A stretch of 64,000 nt of DNA from Keguizhuia sedimenti (GTDB lineage Bacteria; Pseudomonadota; Gammaproteobacteria; Burkholderiales; Burkholderiaceae_D): NCBI GenBank assembly GCA_030715135.1, contig JAUYVH010000008.1, positions 87,010 through 151,009 of the forward strand. The letters are read 5' to 3'. Both the position numbers and the translations under genes were made by a program. Positions within the stretch are counted from its first letter, which is position 1. Each line of letters begins with the position of its first letter. This document shows positions 19,855 through 29,967 of this stretch, piece by piece. The notes beneath the pieces are model-generated. The model was given only the letters and a program-made list of their open reading frames with translations. It was not told where the DNA came from and did not search any database.

Positions 19855-20700
19855 CTATACAAAGGATAGAGTCAGGCCCGGCAGAGAAATCCCGGAAAAT
19901 GCAGTGGTCCAGGTCTGGCCTGGCCTGACTGGAAAGGCAGCTGTCCAGGCACCGGTTGCAATAATTTCGCCGGCCTGGAGCGGTTTGGATTGCGCTTGTT
20001 TTTGCAGCAACTGATGCAGTTTCCACAATGCATGCACCGGGCTGCCTAGGACGTCGCTCCCAAGCCCGGCGCCGCACAAGGTAAATTCCTCGGCTTCACT
20101 GCAGGACACCGACACGGTCGATTGCGCCAGCACGCTTGCCAGATTACTGCGTGAAGCGGCGGACAACACCTTTGCTTCTCCGACAATCAAGGTACCGTGC
20201 AAACCAAACGCCGCAATCGCATCGGCCGCCTGCGTATTCCACTCTGGAAACAGGCAATCGACAATTTCGATCCCATGTGCCATCCATTCAATACATTCGG
20301 CAATGTCCTCAACCGAAGCGTCGGGGCGCGGTGACGCAGCAAGCCTGAATACGATATTGGGCTCCAGGCGCGGACTTATTGCGCCTGCCAGGCTTTGCAA
20401 GCCTCGATTTTCTTCGGTATGGCGCACCGTATCATCGTAGATGTAAGCCCAATAAGGTGCTTCCGGAACAGTCTGTTCAGCGATCGATTTTGGCCACAGA
20501 TGACGGTCGGAAAAACCGATCTTCCGGCCAACAGCAGTTTCTCCCTGTGCAGTACGGATCTGCATAATGCAGTGCGCAATTTCATAGGCGTCCGCCAGGT
20601 TCATCGGATTTTCTGCCGACAAAAGTGGAATCTGCTGCCCGTTCAAGCGAGCCGCAAGAAGCTGGTGGGCATAGCGGTTGGCTTGCGAGGAAAGAAGCAT
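19855..20700 (-). CDS. 2-keto-4-pentenoate hydratase/decarboxylase-like protein (FAH superfamily)
   Basis: Resembles MhpD/DmpE-type hydratases of aromatic meta-cleavage pathways: AVGRKIGFSDRHLWP, ISPRLEPNIVF, GIEIVDCLFPEW, GLGSDVLGSPVHALWKL and GEIIATGAWTAAFPV. In those enzymes three glutamates bind the metal; by spacing they map to Glu113, Asn115 and Glu145, so the middle one is replaced. ATG 20700 (281 residues) matches the family start better than the open frame to 20793. No other aromatic-degradation gene is near, so the substrate is unknown and it may not be a true hydratase. Confidence 0.7.
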   Translation of the reverse strand: MLLSSQANRYAHQLLAARLNGQQIPLLSAENPMNLADAYEIAHCIMQIRTAQGETAVGRKIGFSDRHLWPKSIAEQTVPEAPYWAYIYDDTVRHTEENRGLQSLAGAISPRLEPNIVFRLAASPRPDASVEDIAECIEWMAHGIEIVDCLFPEWNTQAADAIAAFGLHGTLIVGEAKVLSAASRSNLASVLAQSTVSVSCSEAEEFTLCGAGLGSDVLGSPVHALWKLHQLLQKQAQSKPLQAGEIIATGAWTAAFPVRPGQTWTTAFSGISLPGLTLSFV

Positions 20701-20883
20701 GTTTTTTTCTGTCACGAAATGAAACAAAGCGGAACGAAGCAGTGAAGCGGAAAAATATTGTCTTCGACATTGCATCTTTACACAAGCGCGCAAACAGTCG
20801 ATTGCGCGCCGACAAAGTGCTTTATGAAGTTAATTCATGCGCTTAAGTGACCGTGATGCAAAGATAGCCTGGCAGGAAACATT

Positions 20884-21339
20884 TCATGCATCCGGAAAGT
20901 GCCGCCTTAGATGGCGATCGAGCTGATTGGCAAATGCTTGCCGGTCCGCTGCACTGAATGCGTTAGGACCGCCGGTATCGACACCGCTGGAACGCAGCGT
21001 ATCCATGAAGTGGCGCATGGTAAGGTGCTGCGCGATATTGTCCTGCGTATAAAACTCTCCGCGCGGATTCAATGCATGCGCCCCTTTTTTCAGCACATCC
21101 GCTGCCAACGGAATGTCGGCGGTAATCACCAAGTCGCCGGCAGCAACCAGACGCACGATTTCCTGATCAGCAACATCGAAACCACCTGGCACCTGTCGTG
21201 CCTGGATAAAGCGCGAAGGCGGGACCCGCAACAGCTTGTTCGCAACCAGGGTGACATTGATCTTCAGGCGGTCCGCAGCGCGAAACAGCACTTCCTTGAT
21301 GACATTCGGGCATGCGTCGGCATCAACCCAGATTTGCAT
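20884..21339 (-). CDS. YaiI/YqxD family protein (UPF0178)
   Basis: A 151-residue soluble protein with the family hallmarks [19 protein letters not shown] at the N-terminus, [23 protein letters not shown] in the middle (acidic NYN/PIN-like nuclease fold), and the [12 protein letters not shown] block before the C-terminus. Family members are widespread and of unproven function. It lies alone between the hydratase-like gene and ruvB on the same strand. Confidence 0.85.
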   Translation of the reverse strand: MQIWVDADACPNVIKEVLFRAADRLKINVTLVANKLLRVPPSRFIQARQVPGGFDVADQEIVRLVAAGDLVITADIPLAADVLKKGAHALNPRGEFYTQDNIAQHLTMRHFMDTLRSSGVDTGGPNAFSAADRQAFANQLDRHLRRHFPDA

Positions 21340-21407
21340 GACTTGTCCCCAGTTAATGCCTGACGTGACGCATGGTTTTGCGCCTTATGGCCTGCTTGCC
21401 AGCGTGA

Positions 21408-22472
21408 TCATGCGGAAGGTGCATCCCAAAGCTCACCATTCGGGCCGCTGCGTGGTGCAGTAATACCGAAATGCGTGTAAGCCGCCGGCGTTGCAATGCG
21501 GCCGCGTGGCGTACGCTGCAGGAAGCCCTGCTGGATCAGGTATGGCTCCAAAACGTCTTCAATGGTATCTCGCTCTTCGCCGATTGCCGCCGCCAGATTG
21601 TCCAGTCCCACCGGACCGCCATTGAACTTGAACAGCACCGCTTCCAGCAACTTCCTGTCCATCAAGTCAAATCCTACCGGATCGACGTCGAGCATGACCA
21701 GGGCCGCATCCGCCGTCGTCTTATTGATTTCACCGTTGCCTTTGACCTCCGCATAATCGCGTACCCGGCGCAGCAGGCGATTGGCAATGCGCGGCGTGCC
21801 GCGGCTGCGCTTGGCGATTTCCAAAGCGCCTTCTTCGCTGATCGGCGCATTCAATAGCGACGCGCTGCGCGTGACGATGCGCGCCAATTCCTTCGGCGTA
21901 TAGAATTCCAGGCGCCCGACGATGCCGAAACGGTCACGCAAGGGATTGGTCAGCATGCCGGCGCGCGTAGTCGCCCCTACCAAGGTGAAAGGCTGCAGAT
22001 CCAGCCGCACCGAACGCGCAGCCGGCCCTTCACCGATCATGATGTCGATCTGATAGTCTTCCAGCGCCGGATAAAGAATTTCTTCTACGACCGGTGACAG
22101 GCGATGGATTTCATCGATGAACAGCACATCGTTGGCTTCCAGGTTGGTCAGGAGAGCTGCCAGATCGCCTGCCCGCTCCAGAACGGGACCGGAAGTCTGG
22201 CGCAGGTTCACGCCCATTTCACGGGCAATAATATGTGCCAGTGTGGTCTTGCCCAAGCCCGGAGGCCCGAACAGCAAGGTGTGGTCCAACGCCTCGTTGC
22301 GCTTGCGCGCCGCAGTGATGAAAATTTCCAGCTGGTCGCGGATTTTTTCCTGCCCGACATATTCGTCAAGTTGCTTGGGGCGCAGCGCACGTTCGATCGC
22401 CTCTTCATTGGGCGACGCTGGCGTAGCGGCAATAATACGCTGCTCCGAAAAATTGTCAGTTTGTATGCTCAT
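21408..22472 (-). CDS. ruvB: Holliday junction branch-migration ATPase RuvB
   Basis: The hexameric AAA+ motor that, with RuvA, drives Holliday-junction migration during recombinational repair. Walker [13 protein letters not shown], Walker B FIDEIHRL, sensor and arginine-finger region ([17 protein letters not shown]) and a C-terminal winged helix ([11 protein letters not shown]) are present in 354 residues. It follows ruvA after 37 bases. Confidence 0.97.
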   Translation of the reverse strand: MSIQTDNFSEQRIIAATPASPNEEAIERALRPKQLDEYVGQEKIRDQLEIFITAARKRNEALDHTLLFGPPGLGKTTLAHIIAREMGVNLRQTSGPVLERAGDLAALLTNLEANDVLFIDEIHRLSPVVEEILYPALEDYQIDIMIGEGPAARSVRLDLQPFTLVGATTRAGMLTNPLRDRFGIVGRLEFYTPKELARIVTRSASLLNAPISEEGALEIAKRSRGTPRIANRLLRRVRDYAEVKGNGEINKTTADAALVMLDVDPVGFDLMDRKLLEAVLFKFNGGPVGLDNLAAAIGEERDTIEDVLEPYLIQQGFLQRTPRGRIATPAAYTHFGITAPRSGPNGELWDAPSA

Positions 22473-22509
22473 ATTCGCTTTCCCATTACAAGCGCGGCGT
22501 CAAAGGTGA

Positions 22510-23088
22510 CTAAGACTTGGACAAAGCCTTCAAAGCCAGCTTGATGCCTTCCGATACGCCTGTGCCGGAAGGCACCTGTTTCAATGCAAGCACGGCTTCT
22601 TTGTCGGAGTAACCCAGCGCCAGCAATGCATTGAGGATATCCGAGCTTGCATCGCCGGCCGCAGCCGCTCCCATCGCCCCCAAGTCGGCTCCCAGCTTGC
22701 CCTTCAGTTCCAGCAACAGGCGCTCGGCGGTTTTCTTGCCGATGCCCGGAACCTTGGTCAGTCGCCCTGCTTCCTGCACAGTGACCGCGTGAATCAAATC
22801 CGCCACGGACATGCCCGATAGAATCGACAATGCGGTACGCGGACCGACGCCGGAAATCTTGATCAACTGCTTGAACACGTCCCGCTCTTCCGCTGTACCG
22901 AATCCGTACAGCAAATGTGCGTCTTCGCGGACGATCAGATGTGTTAACAGCACTACTTTCTCGCCCAGTCCCGGCAAGTTATAAAAAGTGCTCATCGGCA
23001 CATTGGCCTCATAACCAATACCACCGCAGTCGATTAACAGCTGAGGTGGATTTTTCTCAAGCAGAATCCCTGAAAGTCGGCCTATCAT
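22510..23088 (-). CDS. ruvA: Holliday junction-binding protein RuvA
   Basis: The tetrameric protein that binds four-way junctions and loads Ruv[16 protein letters not shown] starts the OB domain; two helix-hairpin-helix motifs follow ([18 protein letters not shown] and [16 protein letters not shown]), then a flexible linker and domain III ending ALKALSKS that contacts RuvB. At 192 residues it has normal length. It is head-to-head with the opposite-strand HExxH protein gene, whose start is 46 bases away. Confidence 0.96.
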   Translation of the reverse strand: MIGRLSGILLEKNPPQLLIDCGGIGYEANVPMSTFYNLPGLGEKVVLLTHLIVREDAHLLYGFGTAEERDVFKQLIKISGVGPRTALSILSGMSVADLIHAVTVQEAGRLTKVPGIGKKTAERLLLELKGKLGADLGAMGAAAAGDASSDILNALLALGYSDKEAVLALKQVPSGTGVSEGIKLALKALSKS

Positions 23089-23134
23089 CGTGATATAAAT
23101 GTGGTTGAACTGCTCGCATCATACAGGATCGCAA

Positions 23135-23614
23135 ATGCGCACTTTCTTCAAAAAAATTCTGCTCGGCGTCGTGCGCAATACATTCCTGCGGCGCTTGGTG
23201 CGCTATATCGGCATAACGATCGGAATGATCTGGGCTTTTCCGCTGACCCTGTTCGGCTTGCTCGTTGCGCTGCCTACATGGTTTCGACATGGAAAGCTGC
23301 ATTTGATTCAAGCACCGACGCCGGCCTTGCTGGCGAGCGGTCCATTAGCGGATTACCTGCTGCAACGCCATCCTTTTGGTCCAATGTGCGCAATGGCTAT
23401 CGGCCATGTTGTAATCGCCGAAAAACGCAGCTTGACGCCGCAGATCCTGACCCATGAGCTTGCGCATGTGCGCCAGGCAGCTCAATGGGGAATTATTTTT
23501 CCGTTTGCCTATCTTGCTGCCAGCGCTTGGGCGGCCTTACGCGGCCAGGATGCCTATTGGCATAATGTTTTTGAAATCGCCGCACGCAAGGCTGAAAACC
23601 GCAGTCAGGCCTGA
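23135..23614 (+). CDS. Uncharacterised membrane protein with HExxH motif, between ruvA and ruvC on the opposite strand
   Basis: A 159-residue protein with a basic N-terminus (MRTFFKKILLGVVRNTFLRR), a strong membrane segment (YIGITIGMIWAFPLTLFGLL) and, near residue 110, ILTHELAHVRQAAQWG, a zincin-like HExxH in which HELAH could bind metal. A second hydrophobic stretch (IIFPFAYLAASAWAAL) follows. The start MRTFF at 23135 is chosen over the open frame from 23099. I do not recognise the family. It lies between ruvC (convergent, 15 bases from its stop) and ruvA (divergent). A role in protein turnover would be guesswork. Confidence 0.7.
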   Translation: MRTFFKKILLGVVRNTFLRRLVRYIGITIGMIWAFPLTLFGLLVALPTWFRHGKLHLIQAPTPALLASGPLADYLLQRHPFGPMCAMAIGHVVIAEKRSLTPQILTHELAHVRQAAQWGIIFPFAYLAASAWAALRGQDAYWHNVFEIAARKAENRSQA

Positions 23615-23629
23615 ACCAGGAAATCTGAC

Positions 23630-24172
23630 TTAACCGATCAGCCGTCCGCCGCGCAACCGCAAACCCTTCTTCGTCAAACCGGGCGCCAGCAATTTCAAAG
23701 CTGACAAGACCTCGCCGCTGTGCGCATGGCAAATTGCCACTGCGAGCGCATCGGCCGCATCCGGACTGGGTGTGCCCGGCAGAAGCAGCAGGCGCTGCAC
23801 CATGTCCTGGACTTGCTGCTTTTGAGCCTTGCCTTGCCCGACTACCGCCTGCTTGATCTGTAATGCCGTGTATTCAGCTACCGCGAGATCTGCACCGACC
23901 AATGCGCAAATCGCTGCGCCGCGTGCCTGCCCCAGCAAAAGAGTCGACTGCGGATTGACGTTGACAAAAACTTTCTCGATCACTGCGCAATCGGGGCGGT
24001 AGGTCGCCACGACTTCCGACACCCCTTGCAGGATAGTTTTCAAGCGCTGCGGCAAGTCGGCATCGGGCGTTTTGATCGTGCCGGATGCTACATAAGACAA
24101 CTTGTTGCCTTGCTTGTGGATAATGCCGAATCCGGTAATGCGCAGGCCGGGGTCAATGCCGAGAATTTTCAT
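23630..24172 (-). CDS. ruvC: Holliday junction resolvase RuvC
   Basis: The dimeric endonuclease that cuts Holliday junctions. The four catalytic acidic residues are all visible at the positions known for E. coli: Asp7 (ILGIDPGLR), Glu66 (VIEKVF), Asp138 and Asp141 (SPDAADALA). It is 180 residues long. It lies 46 bases downstream of purH, and the opposite-strand HExxH gene separates it from ruvA. Confidence 0.97.
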   Translation of the reverse strand: MKILGIDPGLRITGFGIIHKQGNKLSYVASGTIKTPDADLPQRLKTILQGVSEVVATYRPDCAVIEKVFVNVNPQSTLLLGQARGAAICALVGADLAVAEYTALQIKQAVVGQGKAQKQQVQDMVQRLLLLPGTPSPDAADALAVAICHAHSGEVLSALKLLAPGLTKKGLRLRGGRLIG

Positions 24173-24218
24173 GAATACAAGCCTGCGCTAATTCTATATG
24201 CGGGTCAATATCTGAGAA

Positions 24219-25778
24219 TCAATGGCGGAAATGACGTGTGCCGGTCAACAACATAACGATCCCATGCTCGTCGGCAGCATCGATGACTTCCTGGTCCCGC
24301 ATCGAACCGCCAGGCTGAATCACTGCCGTGGCGCCCGCTGCAACGACAACATCCAATCCATCACGGAAAGGGAAGAAGGCATCGGAAGCCACCGCCGATC
24401 CAGCCATCGACAATCCGGCATTTTGCGCCTTGATAGAGGCAATGCGTGCCGAATCCACCCTGCTCATCTGGCCGGCGCCTACACCGAGCGTCATGCCGTT
24501 TCCACAGAATACAATCGCATTGGATTTGACGAACTTCGCCACCCGCCATGCAAACATCAGGTCCTGCATTTGTGCAGGCGTCGGCTGCTTCTTACTGACC
24601 ACTTTCAATTCGGAAGGCGACACGTTTTTTGCGTCTGGCGCCTGCACCAATAGGCCGCCGCCGACACGCTTCAGATCATAGGCATTGATTCCCTTGCCTA
24701 GCGGAATTTCCAGCAAACGCACATTCTGTTTTGATGTGAAGATTTGCCGAGCCTCCGGAGTGAATGCCGGAGCAATCAGGACTTCGACAAACTGCTTGGC
24801 AACCGCTTCCGCAGTCTTGCCGTCAAGTTCCACGTTAAAGGCGATGATGCCGCCGAACGCGGAGGTCGGATCGGTCTGGAAGGCCTTGCCGTAAGCTTCA
24901 AGCGCCGTACCCCCGAGGGCAACGCCGCATGGATTGGCATGCTTGATGATCACGCAGGCAGTCGAATCGAAGCTTTTCACGCATTCCCATGCTGCATCGG
25001 CATCGGCGATATTGTTGTACGACAGTTCCTTGCCCTGCAATTGCCGATAATTGGCAAGCGTGCCGGTGGGCGTTTGCAGATCGCGGTAGAAGGCGGCGGA
25101 CTGGTGCGGATTCTCGCCGTAGCGCATTTCCTGCACTTTCTCGAAATGCAGGTTGAGTGTGGCAGGGTAGGCGCTGCGCGTGGCATGCTGCTTGTCCTCG
25201 CCGAGCGACGTGAAATAATTGGTAATTGCGCCGTCGTATTGGGCCGTATGCGCAAATACTTTTTTGGCCAGCGCAAAGCGCGTTTCATAGCCGACCTCGC
25301 CTGACTGCATTTCCTGCAGCACTGCCGCATAGTCCGAGGGATCGCAGATCACCACGACATCCTTGTGGTTCTTGGCGGAGGAACGCAACATGGCCGGACC
25401 GCCGATATCGATATTTTCAATCGCGTCCTCCAGCGAACATTGGTCTTTTGCCACCGTCTGCTGGAAAGGATACAAATTCACCACGACCATGTCGATCATC
25501 GGAATCTGATGCTGATCCAAGGCCGCCATGTGCTCCGGAAAATCGCGGCGCGCCAGAATCCCGCCGTGTACTTTCGGATGCAGGGTCTTGACGCGCCCAT
25601 CGAGCATTTCCGGGAAACCGGTGTAATCCGCCACTTCGGTCACTTTCAAGCCGTTTTCGGCCAGCAACTTGGCGGTGCCGCCGGTTGAGAGTATGTTGAC
25701 ACCCATCGCCGCAATCGCGCGCGCGAATTCGAGCACGCCGGTCTTGTCGGAAACAGAAATCAGTGCTTGCTTGATCAT
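24219..25778 (-). CDS. purH: Bifunctional AICAR transformylase/IMP cyclohydrolase PurH
   Basis: Catalyses the last two steps of purine synthesis, from AICAR to IMP. The N-terminal MGS-like cyclohydrolase domain begins [18 protein letters not shown]; the transformylase domain holds [25 protein letters not shown] and the C-terminal [17 protein letters not shown]. The open frame extends to 25829, but ATG 25778 matches the family start and gives 519 residues. A 13-bp inverted repeat lies in the leader between fis and this start. Confidence 0.96.
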   Translation of the reverse strand: MIKQALISVSDKTGVLEFARAIAAMGVNILSTGGTAKLLAENGLKVTEVADYTGFPEMLDGRVKTLHPKVHGGILARRDFPEHMAALDQHQIPMIDMVVVNLYPFQQTVAKDQCSLEDAIENIDIGGPAMLRSSAKNHKDVVVICDPSDYAAVLQEMQSGEVGYETRFALAKKVFAHTAQYDGAITNYFTSLGEDKQHATRSAYPATLNLHFEKVQEMRYGENPHQSAAFYRDLQTPTGTLANYRQLQGKELSYNNIADADAAWECVKSFDSTACVIIKHANPCGVALGGTALEAYGKAFQTDPTSAFGGIIAFNVELDGKTAEAVAKQFVEVLIAPAFTPEARQIFTSKQNVRLLEIPLGKGINAYDLKRVGGGLLVQAPDAKNVSPSELKVVSKKQPTPAQMQDLMFAWRVAKFVKSNAIVFCGNGMTLGVGAGQMSRVDSARIASIKAQNAGLSMAGSAVASDAFFPFRDGLDVVVAAGATAVIQPGGSMRDQEVIDAADEHGIVMLLTGTRHFRH

Positions 25779-25799
25779 GATAAAACGCCGGGAAGTAGT

Positions 25800-25867
25800 A
25801 AATAAGCTAAAGACGCTTGCCTCATGCACTTGTTCAGCGACGATGCCTAACGGCCTTTAGCTTATTT
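25800..25867. repeat. 13-bp perfect inverted repeat between fis and purH
   Basis: AAATAAGCTAAAG at 25800-25812 and its exact complement CTTTAGCTTATTT at 25855-25867 are separated by 42 bases. The structure begins five bases after the fis stop and ends 22 bases before the purH ATG. The arms are AT-rich and no U-tract follows, so it is not a standard intrinsic terminator. It could be an mRNA-processing or stability hairpin, or a leader control element for purH. Confidence 0.6.
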
Positions 25868-25872
25868 CCTGC

Positions 25873-26106
25873 TTAGATCAGGCCGTGCTGTTGCAGCTTT
25901 TTGCGCAGCGTGTTCCGGTTGATGCCGAGCATCTCAGCAGCATGCGACTGATTGCCTTGTGCACGCTCCATGACCGCTTCGAGAATCGGCTTTTCCACGG
26001 TCAACACCACCATCTCGTAGACATTAGACGGTCGCTGTTCACCCAAGTCGCGAAAATATTTTTCGAGGCTTTTCTTGACGACTTCCTGGATGTGTTCTTT
26101 GCTCAT
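25873..26106 (-). CDS. fis: DNA-binding protein Fis
   Basis: A 77-residue nucleoid protein that bends DNA and regulates rRNA promoters, recombination and growth-phase genes. The C-terminal helix-turn-helix NQSHAAEMLGINRNTLRKKL is the Fis signature. The ATG at 26106 (MSKEHIQEVVKKSLEKYF) gives the short betaproteobacterial form; the open frame to 26184 would overlap dusB by 26 bases. The dusB-fis order is conserved across proteobacteria. Confidence 0.93.
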   Translation of the reverse strand: MSKEHIQEVVKKSLEKYFRDLGEQRPSNVYEMVVLTVEKPILEAVMERAQGNQSHAAEMLGINRNTLRKKLQQHGLI

Positions 26107-26158
26107 TTGCGGTGTTCCGACTTGCTCTTTTGTGGAGTGCCTTCTGGCAGGTTGTTGT

Positions 26159-27175
26159 TCATGCTGCCTGTTTTTCTTCGGCAAGGCCGTATTGTAACCG
26201 CTCGCCGTAGCTTATTTGCGAATTGAAGAATTCGGCTACCGCCGCAAGTTGCGCTTCGCAGTCTTCCAGACGGTTCATTTTTTGGCGAAAGGCTTCCCCT
26301 TCTGGCAAGTTTTTCACATACCAGCCGATGTGCTTACGTGCGGTACGCACGCCCAGATATTCGCCATAAAAGGCGTAATGCGCGCGCAGATGCTCATCCA
26401 TCAAGCGGCTGACTTCGGATATCAAGGGTGCCGGCAAGAGGTCGCCGGTGCGTAAAAAATGATCGATTTCGCGGAAAATCCATGGCCTGCCCTGCGCCGC
26501 ACGACCGACCATGATTGCATCTGCGCCGGTGGCTTTTAATACCAGTTTTGCTTTTGCCGGTGTCGTGATGTCGCCGTTTGCCACGACCGGGATGGAGACA
26601 GCCGCCTTGACCGCCGCAATCGTTTCATATTCCGCTTCGCCGCTATACCCGTCGGCTCGGGTGCGGCCATGCAGGGTAAGCATGGCGATGCCGCTGGCTT
26701 CGGCGATCCTTGCAATCTGCAGCGCATTTTTATTGGCGCGGTTCCAGCCGGTGCGAAATTTCAGGGTTACCGGCACATCGACCGCGTTGACGACCGCCTC
26801 AAGTATTTCGGCCACCAGTTTTTCATCCTGCAGCAATGCCGAGCCGCACCAGCTGTTGCACACTTTTTTGACCGGGCAGCCCATGTTGATATCGATGATT
26901 TGCGCGCCGCGATCGACGTTGAATCTGGCACATTCGGCGAGCATGGCCGGTTCGGCTCCTGCAATCTGTACCGCCTTGGGTTCCATCTCGCCTTCATGAT
27001 TGATGCGCCGCGCCGTTTTTTCCGAAGCCCAAAGACGCGGGTCGGAAGCGGCCATTTCAGATACAGCATAGCCGGCGCCGAGTTGCTTGCATAGCTGGCG
27101 AAAAGGACGATCCGTGACGCCCGCCATGGGCGCCACAAAGACATTATTGGCTAGTTGATAAGGTCCGATTTTCAC
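26159..27175 (-). CDS. dusB: tRNA-dihydrouridine synthase DusB
   Basis: A flavoenzyme that reduces uridines in the tRNA D-loop. The TIM-barrel start MKIGPYQLANNVFVAPMAGVTDRPFR, the catalytic block NMGCPVKKVCNSWCGSALL and TLHGRTRADGYSG, GDITTPAKA and GRAAQGRPWIFREI are family hallmarks. It is 338 residues and is the first gene of the dusB-fis pair on this strand. Confidence 0.95.
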   Translation of the reverse strand: MKIGPYQLANNVFVAPMAGVTDRPFRQLCKQLGAGYAVSEMAASDPRLWASEKTARRINHEGEMEPKAVQIAGAEPAMLAECARFNVDRGAQIIDINMGCPVKKVCNSWCGSALLQDEKLVAEILEAVVNAVDVPVTLKFRTGWNRANKNALQIARIAEASGIAMLTLHGRTRADGYSGEAEYETIAAVKAAVSIPVVANGDITTPAKAKLVLKATGADAIMVGRAAQGRPWIFREIDHFLRTGDLLPAPLISEVSRLMDEHLRAHYAFYGEYLGVRTARKHIGWYVKNLPEGEAFRQKMNRLEDCEAQLAAVAEFFNSQISYGERLQYGLAEEKQAA

Positions 27176-27359
27176 GACATGATCCGCAAAGCAAAGCGCT
27201 ATTTTAGCGCCTGCATGGTCTTCAAGGATGGATAGGTTAAGGACGGTCGTCGAATTGCTGAAGCCTGCAATACGATGCGCCGATCAGCAAAAAACGCATC
27301 CGCACGATCAGCTAATTCGGCTTTGCATACTTTGATGCGGCAGGTCTGACCGTCTTCGA

Positions 27360-28007
27360 TCAGCGTTTATCGAGCAATGCGGGATTCAGCGTATAGGTGC
27401 CCATCAAGCTTGCCTGCGCCAGAATATGATTTTTGATTGCATCCCTAACTTCTTGCCCGGTAAATTTACCGTCCACCGGCACGCGTGGTATGTCCAGCGC
27501 ATAGAGCGTAAAAATATAGCGATGCGGGATGGAATCGTTCCACGGCGGGCAGGGGCCGTCGTAACCATAGTAATCGCCCGCCATCTGGGTATCGTTGGCG
27601 AACCATCCGGTATAGTCATTGACCCCATGACGCAATCCTGATTGCGAATGGCCGACGATCTGGGGACCTGGTTTGCCGCGCGCCGTCACTCCCTTCGAGA
27701 ATTCCCCTGCAGCAATTTGCCCGGTATCGGCAGCGAGGTCAATCAGTACCCAATGGAAGAAATCCACCCGTGGCAGGTCGCGCGGAACCGTTTGCCCTTC
27801 CTGGTTGACATCATCTCCGCGCGACGGAACGTCGGGGTCGTGGCAGATCAATACCAGTGACCGTGCGCCGTTCGGGACGTCCGCCCATGCGAGATGCGGA
27901 TTAAGATTGTCCGACAAACGCACATGGGTCGCGGGATCGACGGCGCCGAATGCAAACTGGCCAGGGATTGTTTCGCCATCACTGAATGATTCACTCCACA
28001 ATTTCAT
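27360..28007 (-). CDS. PEBP-family (YbhB/YbcL-like) protein
   Basis: A phosphatidylethanolamine-binding-protein fold of 215 residues, larger than the E. coli YbhB form. The ligand-pocket motifs CHDPDVPSRGD, FHWVLIDL, and YDGPCPPWND...HRYIFTLYALD are present. No signal peptide is seen, so it is probably cytoplasmic. Two adjacent ATGs (28010 and 28007) follow AGGAGG; the second has the better spacing of four bases. Function of bacterial members is mostly unknown. Confidence 0.85.
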   Translation of the reverse strand: MKLWSESFSDGETIPGQFAFGAVDPATHVRLSDNLNPHLAWADVPNGARSLVLICHDPDVPSRGDDVNQEGQTVPRDLPRVDFFHWVLIDLAADTGQIAAGEFSKGVTARGKPGPQIVGHSQSGLRHGVNDYTGWFANDTQMAGDYYGYDGPCPPWNDSIPHRYIFTLYALDIPRVPVDGKFTGQEVRDAIKNHILAQASLMGTYTLNPALLDKR

Positions 28008-28108
28008 CATGCCTCCTCATGCAATCAATGGATGCAACCTATGCATGCAAACATACCGCGTGCAAAAATGTTTTTCTTTATGCAAGAGCCGCGTGCTGCA
28101 CAAAAGTT

Positions 28109-28573
28109 CTATTTCGAGAATGTTGCCTCAATAGGTTTGGACTGAAGCCAGAACGTGACCGGTCCATCGTTTACCAAGGCCACCTGCATGTGCGCGCCGA
28201 ATTCACCGCTTTCCACTTTTGCATGCAGGGAGCGGGCTTTCGTCTGTGCATATTCAAACAAGCTTTTGCCAAGCTCCGGAGGCGCTGCAGGGGTGAATGA
28301 TGGACGTGTTCCGGAGCGCGTATCTGCGGCCAGCGTAAATTGCGGAACCAGCAACAGGCCGCCAGCAATGTCGCTGACACTGCGGTTCATTTTTCCGGCT
28401 TCGTCCGCAAATACGCGATAAGACAGCAGTTTTGCGATCAGTTGATCCGCCTCTTTTTTCGTGTCACCGCGTTCGGCGCACAACAAAACCAATAGTCCTT
28501 GCTCAATTGCGCCGATCAGCTTGCCATCGACTGTAACGCTTGCCTGGCTTACTCGCTGCAACAACGCTATCAC
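28109..28573 (-). CDS. dtd: D-aminoacyl-tRNA deacylase Dtd
   Basis: Removes D-amino acids wrongly attached to tRNA. The protein starts [16 protein letters not shown] after a GTG at 28573 that overlaps the tyrS stop by four bases (GTGA) and is 154 residues long. The C-terminal motif NDGPVTFWL is intact. In the other motif the usual SQFTL reads PQFTL, so Ser77 of the E. coli enzyme is proline. The overlap with tyrS makes good sense, since TyrRS is a known source of D-Tyr-tRNA. Confidence 0.92.
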   Translation of the reverse strand: MIALLQRVSQASVTVDGKLIGAIEQGLLVLLCAERGDTKKEADQLIAKLLSYRVFADEAGKMNRSVSDIAGGLLLVPQFTLAADTRSGTRPSFTPAAPPELGKSLFEYAQTKARSLHAKVESGEFGAHMQVALVNDGPVTFWLQSKPIEATFSK

Positions 28574-29772
28574 GTCAGCGTCACCCGTGCGAATTTGCGT
28601 TTGCCAACCTGCACCACAAGACTTCCTGCATCCACTTTCAGCGCCTTGTCGCTGATGACCGCACCGTCGATCCTGACACCGCCCTGCTCCACCATGCGCA
28701 AGGCTTCCGAAGTGGATGGACACAGTCCGGCCTGTTTAAGCAATTGACCAATGCCTAACGGGGCTCCCTGCAACGACACTTCCGGAACCTCGTCCGGAAT
28801 GCCGCCTTTGGCGCGGCGATCAAAATCCTGCAACGCATCGGCCGCCGCTTGTCGCGAATGGAAGCGCTCGACAATCTCCTGTCCAAGCAGTACTTTTATA
28901 TCGCGCGGATTGCGGCCCTGCTCGACTTCTTTTTTGAATCCGGCTATTTCCTCAATGGAACGGAAAGACAGCAAGTCGTAATACCGCCACATCATTTCAT
29001 CGGAAATGCTCATGAGCTTGGCGAACATCGTGTTGGCCGGCTCCGTAATGGCGATATAGTTGCCTTTCGATTTGGACATTTTTTCAACACCGTCGAGTCC
29101 TTCCAGCAGCGGCATCGTGAGGATGCATTGCGGTTCCTGCCCATAGTCTTTTTGCAGTTCGCGCCCTACCAGCAAATTGAATTTCTGGTCTGTGCCGCCC
29201 AGCTCCAAGTCCGAATTCAAAGCGACCGAGTCGTATCCTTGCATCAAGGGATACAGTAATTCATGGACGGAAATTGGCGTTCCGGCTTTAAAGCGCTTGG
29301 TAAAATCTTCACGCTCCAGAATACGTGCCACGGTATATTTGGCTGCCAATTGAATCATGCCGCGAGCACCTAGCGCATCGCACCATTCCGAGTTGTAACG
29401 GATTTCCGTTCTTTTCGCATCCAATACCAGGCTGGCCTGTGCAAAATAAGTCTTGGCGTTTTCCTCGATCTGCTCTCGTGTCAGTGGAGGACGTGTCACA
29501 TTGCGGCCCGAGGGGTCGCCGATCATCGACGTAAAGTCTCCAATCAAGAAAATCACGGTATGGCCCAAATCTTGCAACTGTCGCAACTTGTTAAGGACGA
29601 CAGTGTGCCCAAGGTGCAAGTCCGCCGCAGTAGGATCAAGCCCCAATTTGACTCTAAGAGGTTGCTTGCACTTTTCTGCGCGCAATAATTTTTGTTCCAG
29701 TTCGGATTCGACGATCAGTTCTTCAACACCGCGTTTAATCACGCTCATCGCTGTGCGAACTGTCTCAGTCAT
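28570..29772 (-). CDS. tyrS: Tyrosyl-tRNA synthetase
   Basis: A class I synthetase that charges tRNA-Tyr. HLGH lies at residues 53-56, KMSKS at 231-235 within [11 protein letters not shown], and the C-terminal S4 RNA-binding domain ([17 protein letters not shown]) closes the 400-residue protein. The frame is open upstream to 29952, but ATG 29772 ([15 protein letters not shown]) fits the family start. It is divergent from the M23 peptidase gene and overlaps dtd. Confidence 0.95.
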   Translation of the reverse strand: MTETVRTAMSVIKRGVEELIVESELEQKLLRAEKCKQPLRVKLGLDPTAADLHLGHTVVLNKLRQLQDLGHTVIFLIGDFTSMIGDPSGRNVTRPPLTREQIEENAKTYFAQASLVLDAKRTEIRYNSEWCDALGARGMIQLAAKYTVARILEREDFTKRFKAGTPISVHELLYPLMQGYDSVALNSDLELGGTDQKFNLLVGRELQKDYGQEPQCILTMPLLEGLDGVEKMSKSKGNYIAITEPANTMFAKLMSISDEMMWRYYDLLSFRSIEEIAGFKKEVEQGRNPRDIKVLLGQEIVERFHSRQAAADALQDFDRRAKGGIPDEVPEVSLQGAPLGIGQLLKQAGLCPSTSEALRMVEQGGVRIDGAVISDKALKVDAGSLVVQVGKRKFARVTLT

Positions 29773-29877
29773 GGGCAAATTGTTAGCAATTGTTTCAGAC
29801 CGCGTCGTAGCGTGAGAAAACTGTTGTGGTAGAACGTCCATATAGCAATAAAAGGAAGAAGAATTTGAAAAAGGTGT

Positions 29878-29886
29878 TGATATAAT
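29878..29886 (+). promoter_or_regulatory. Extended -10 promoter for the M23 peptidase gene
   Basis: TGATATAAT is a perfect extended -10 box (TGN followed by TATAAT at 29881-29886). No good -35 box is seen at the usual spacing, which extended -10 promoters tolerate. Transcription would begin near 29893, about 75 bases before the ATG at 29968. Confidence 0.5.
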
Positions 29887-29967
29887 GCATTCCCCGTTTT
29901 CCTTGCCGCTTATCAATTTCATGGCAAGCCGAACGAATAGAATAAACAGCAAATTTTAACTGATTGC

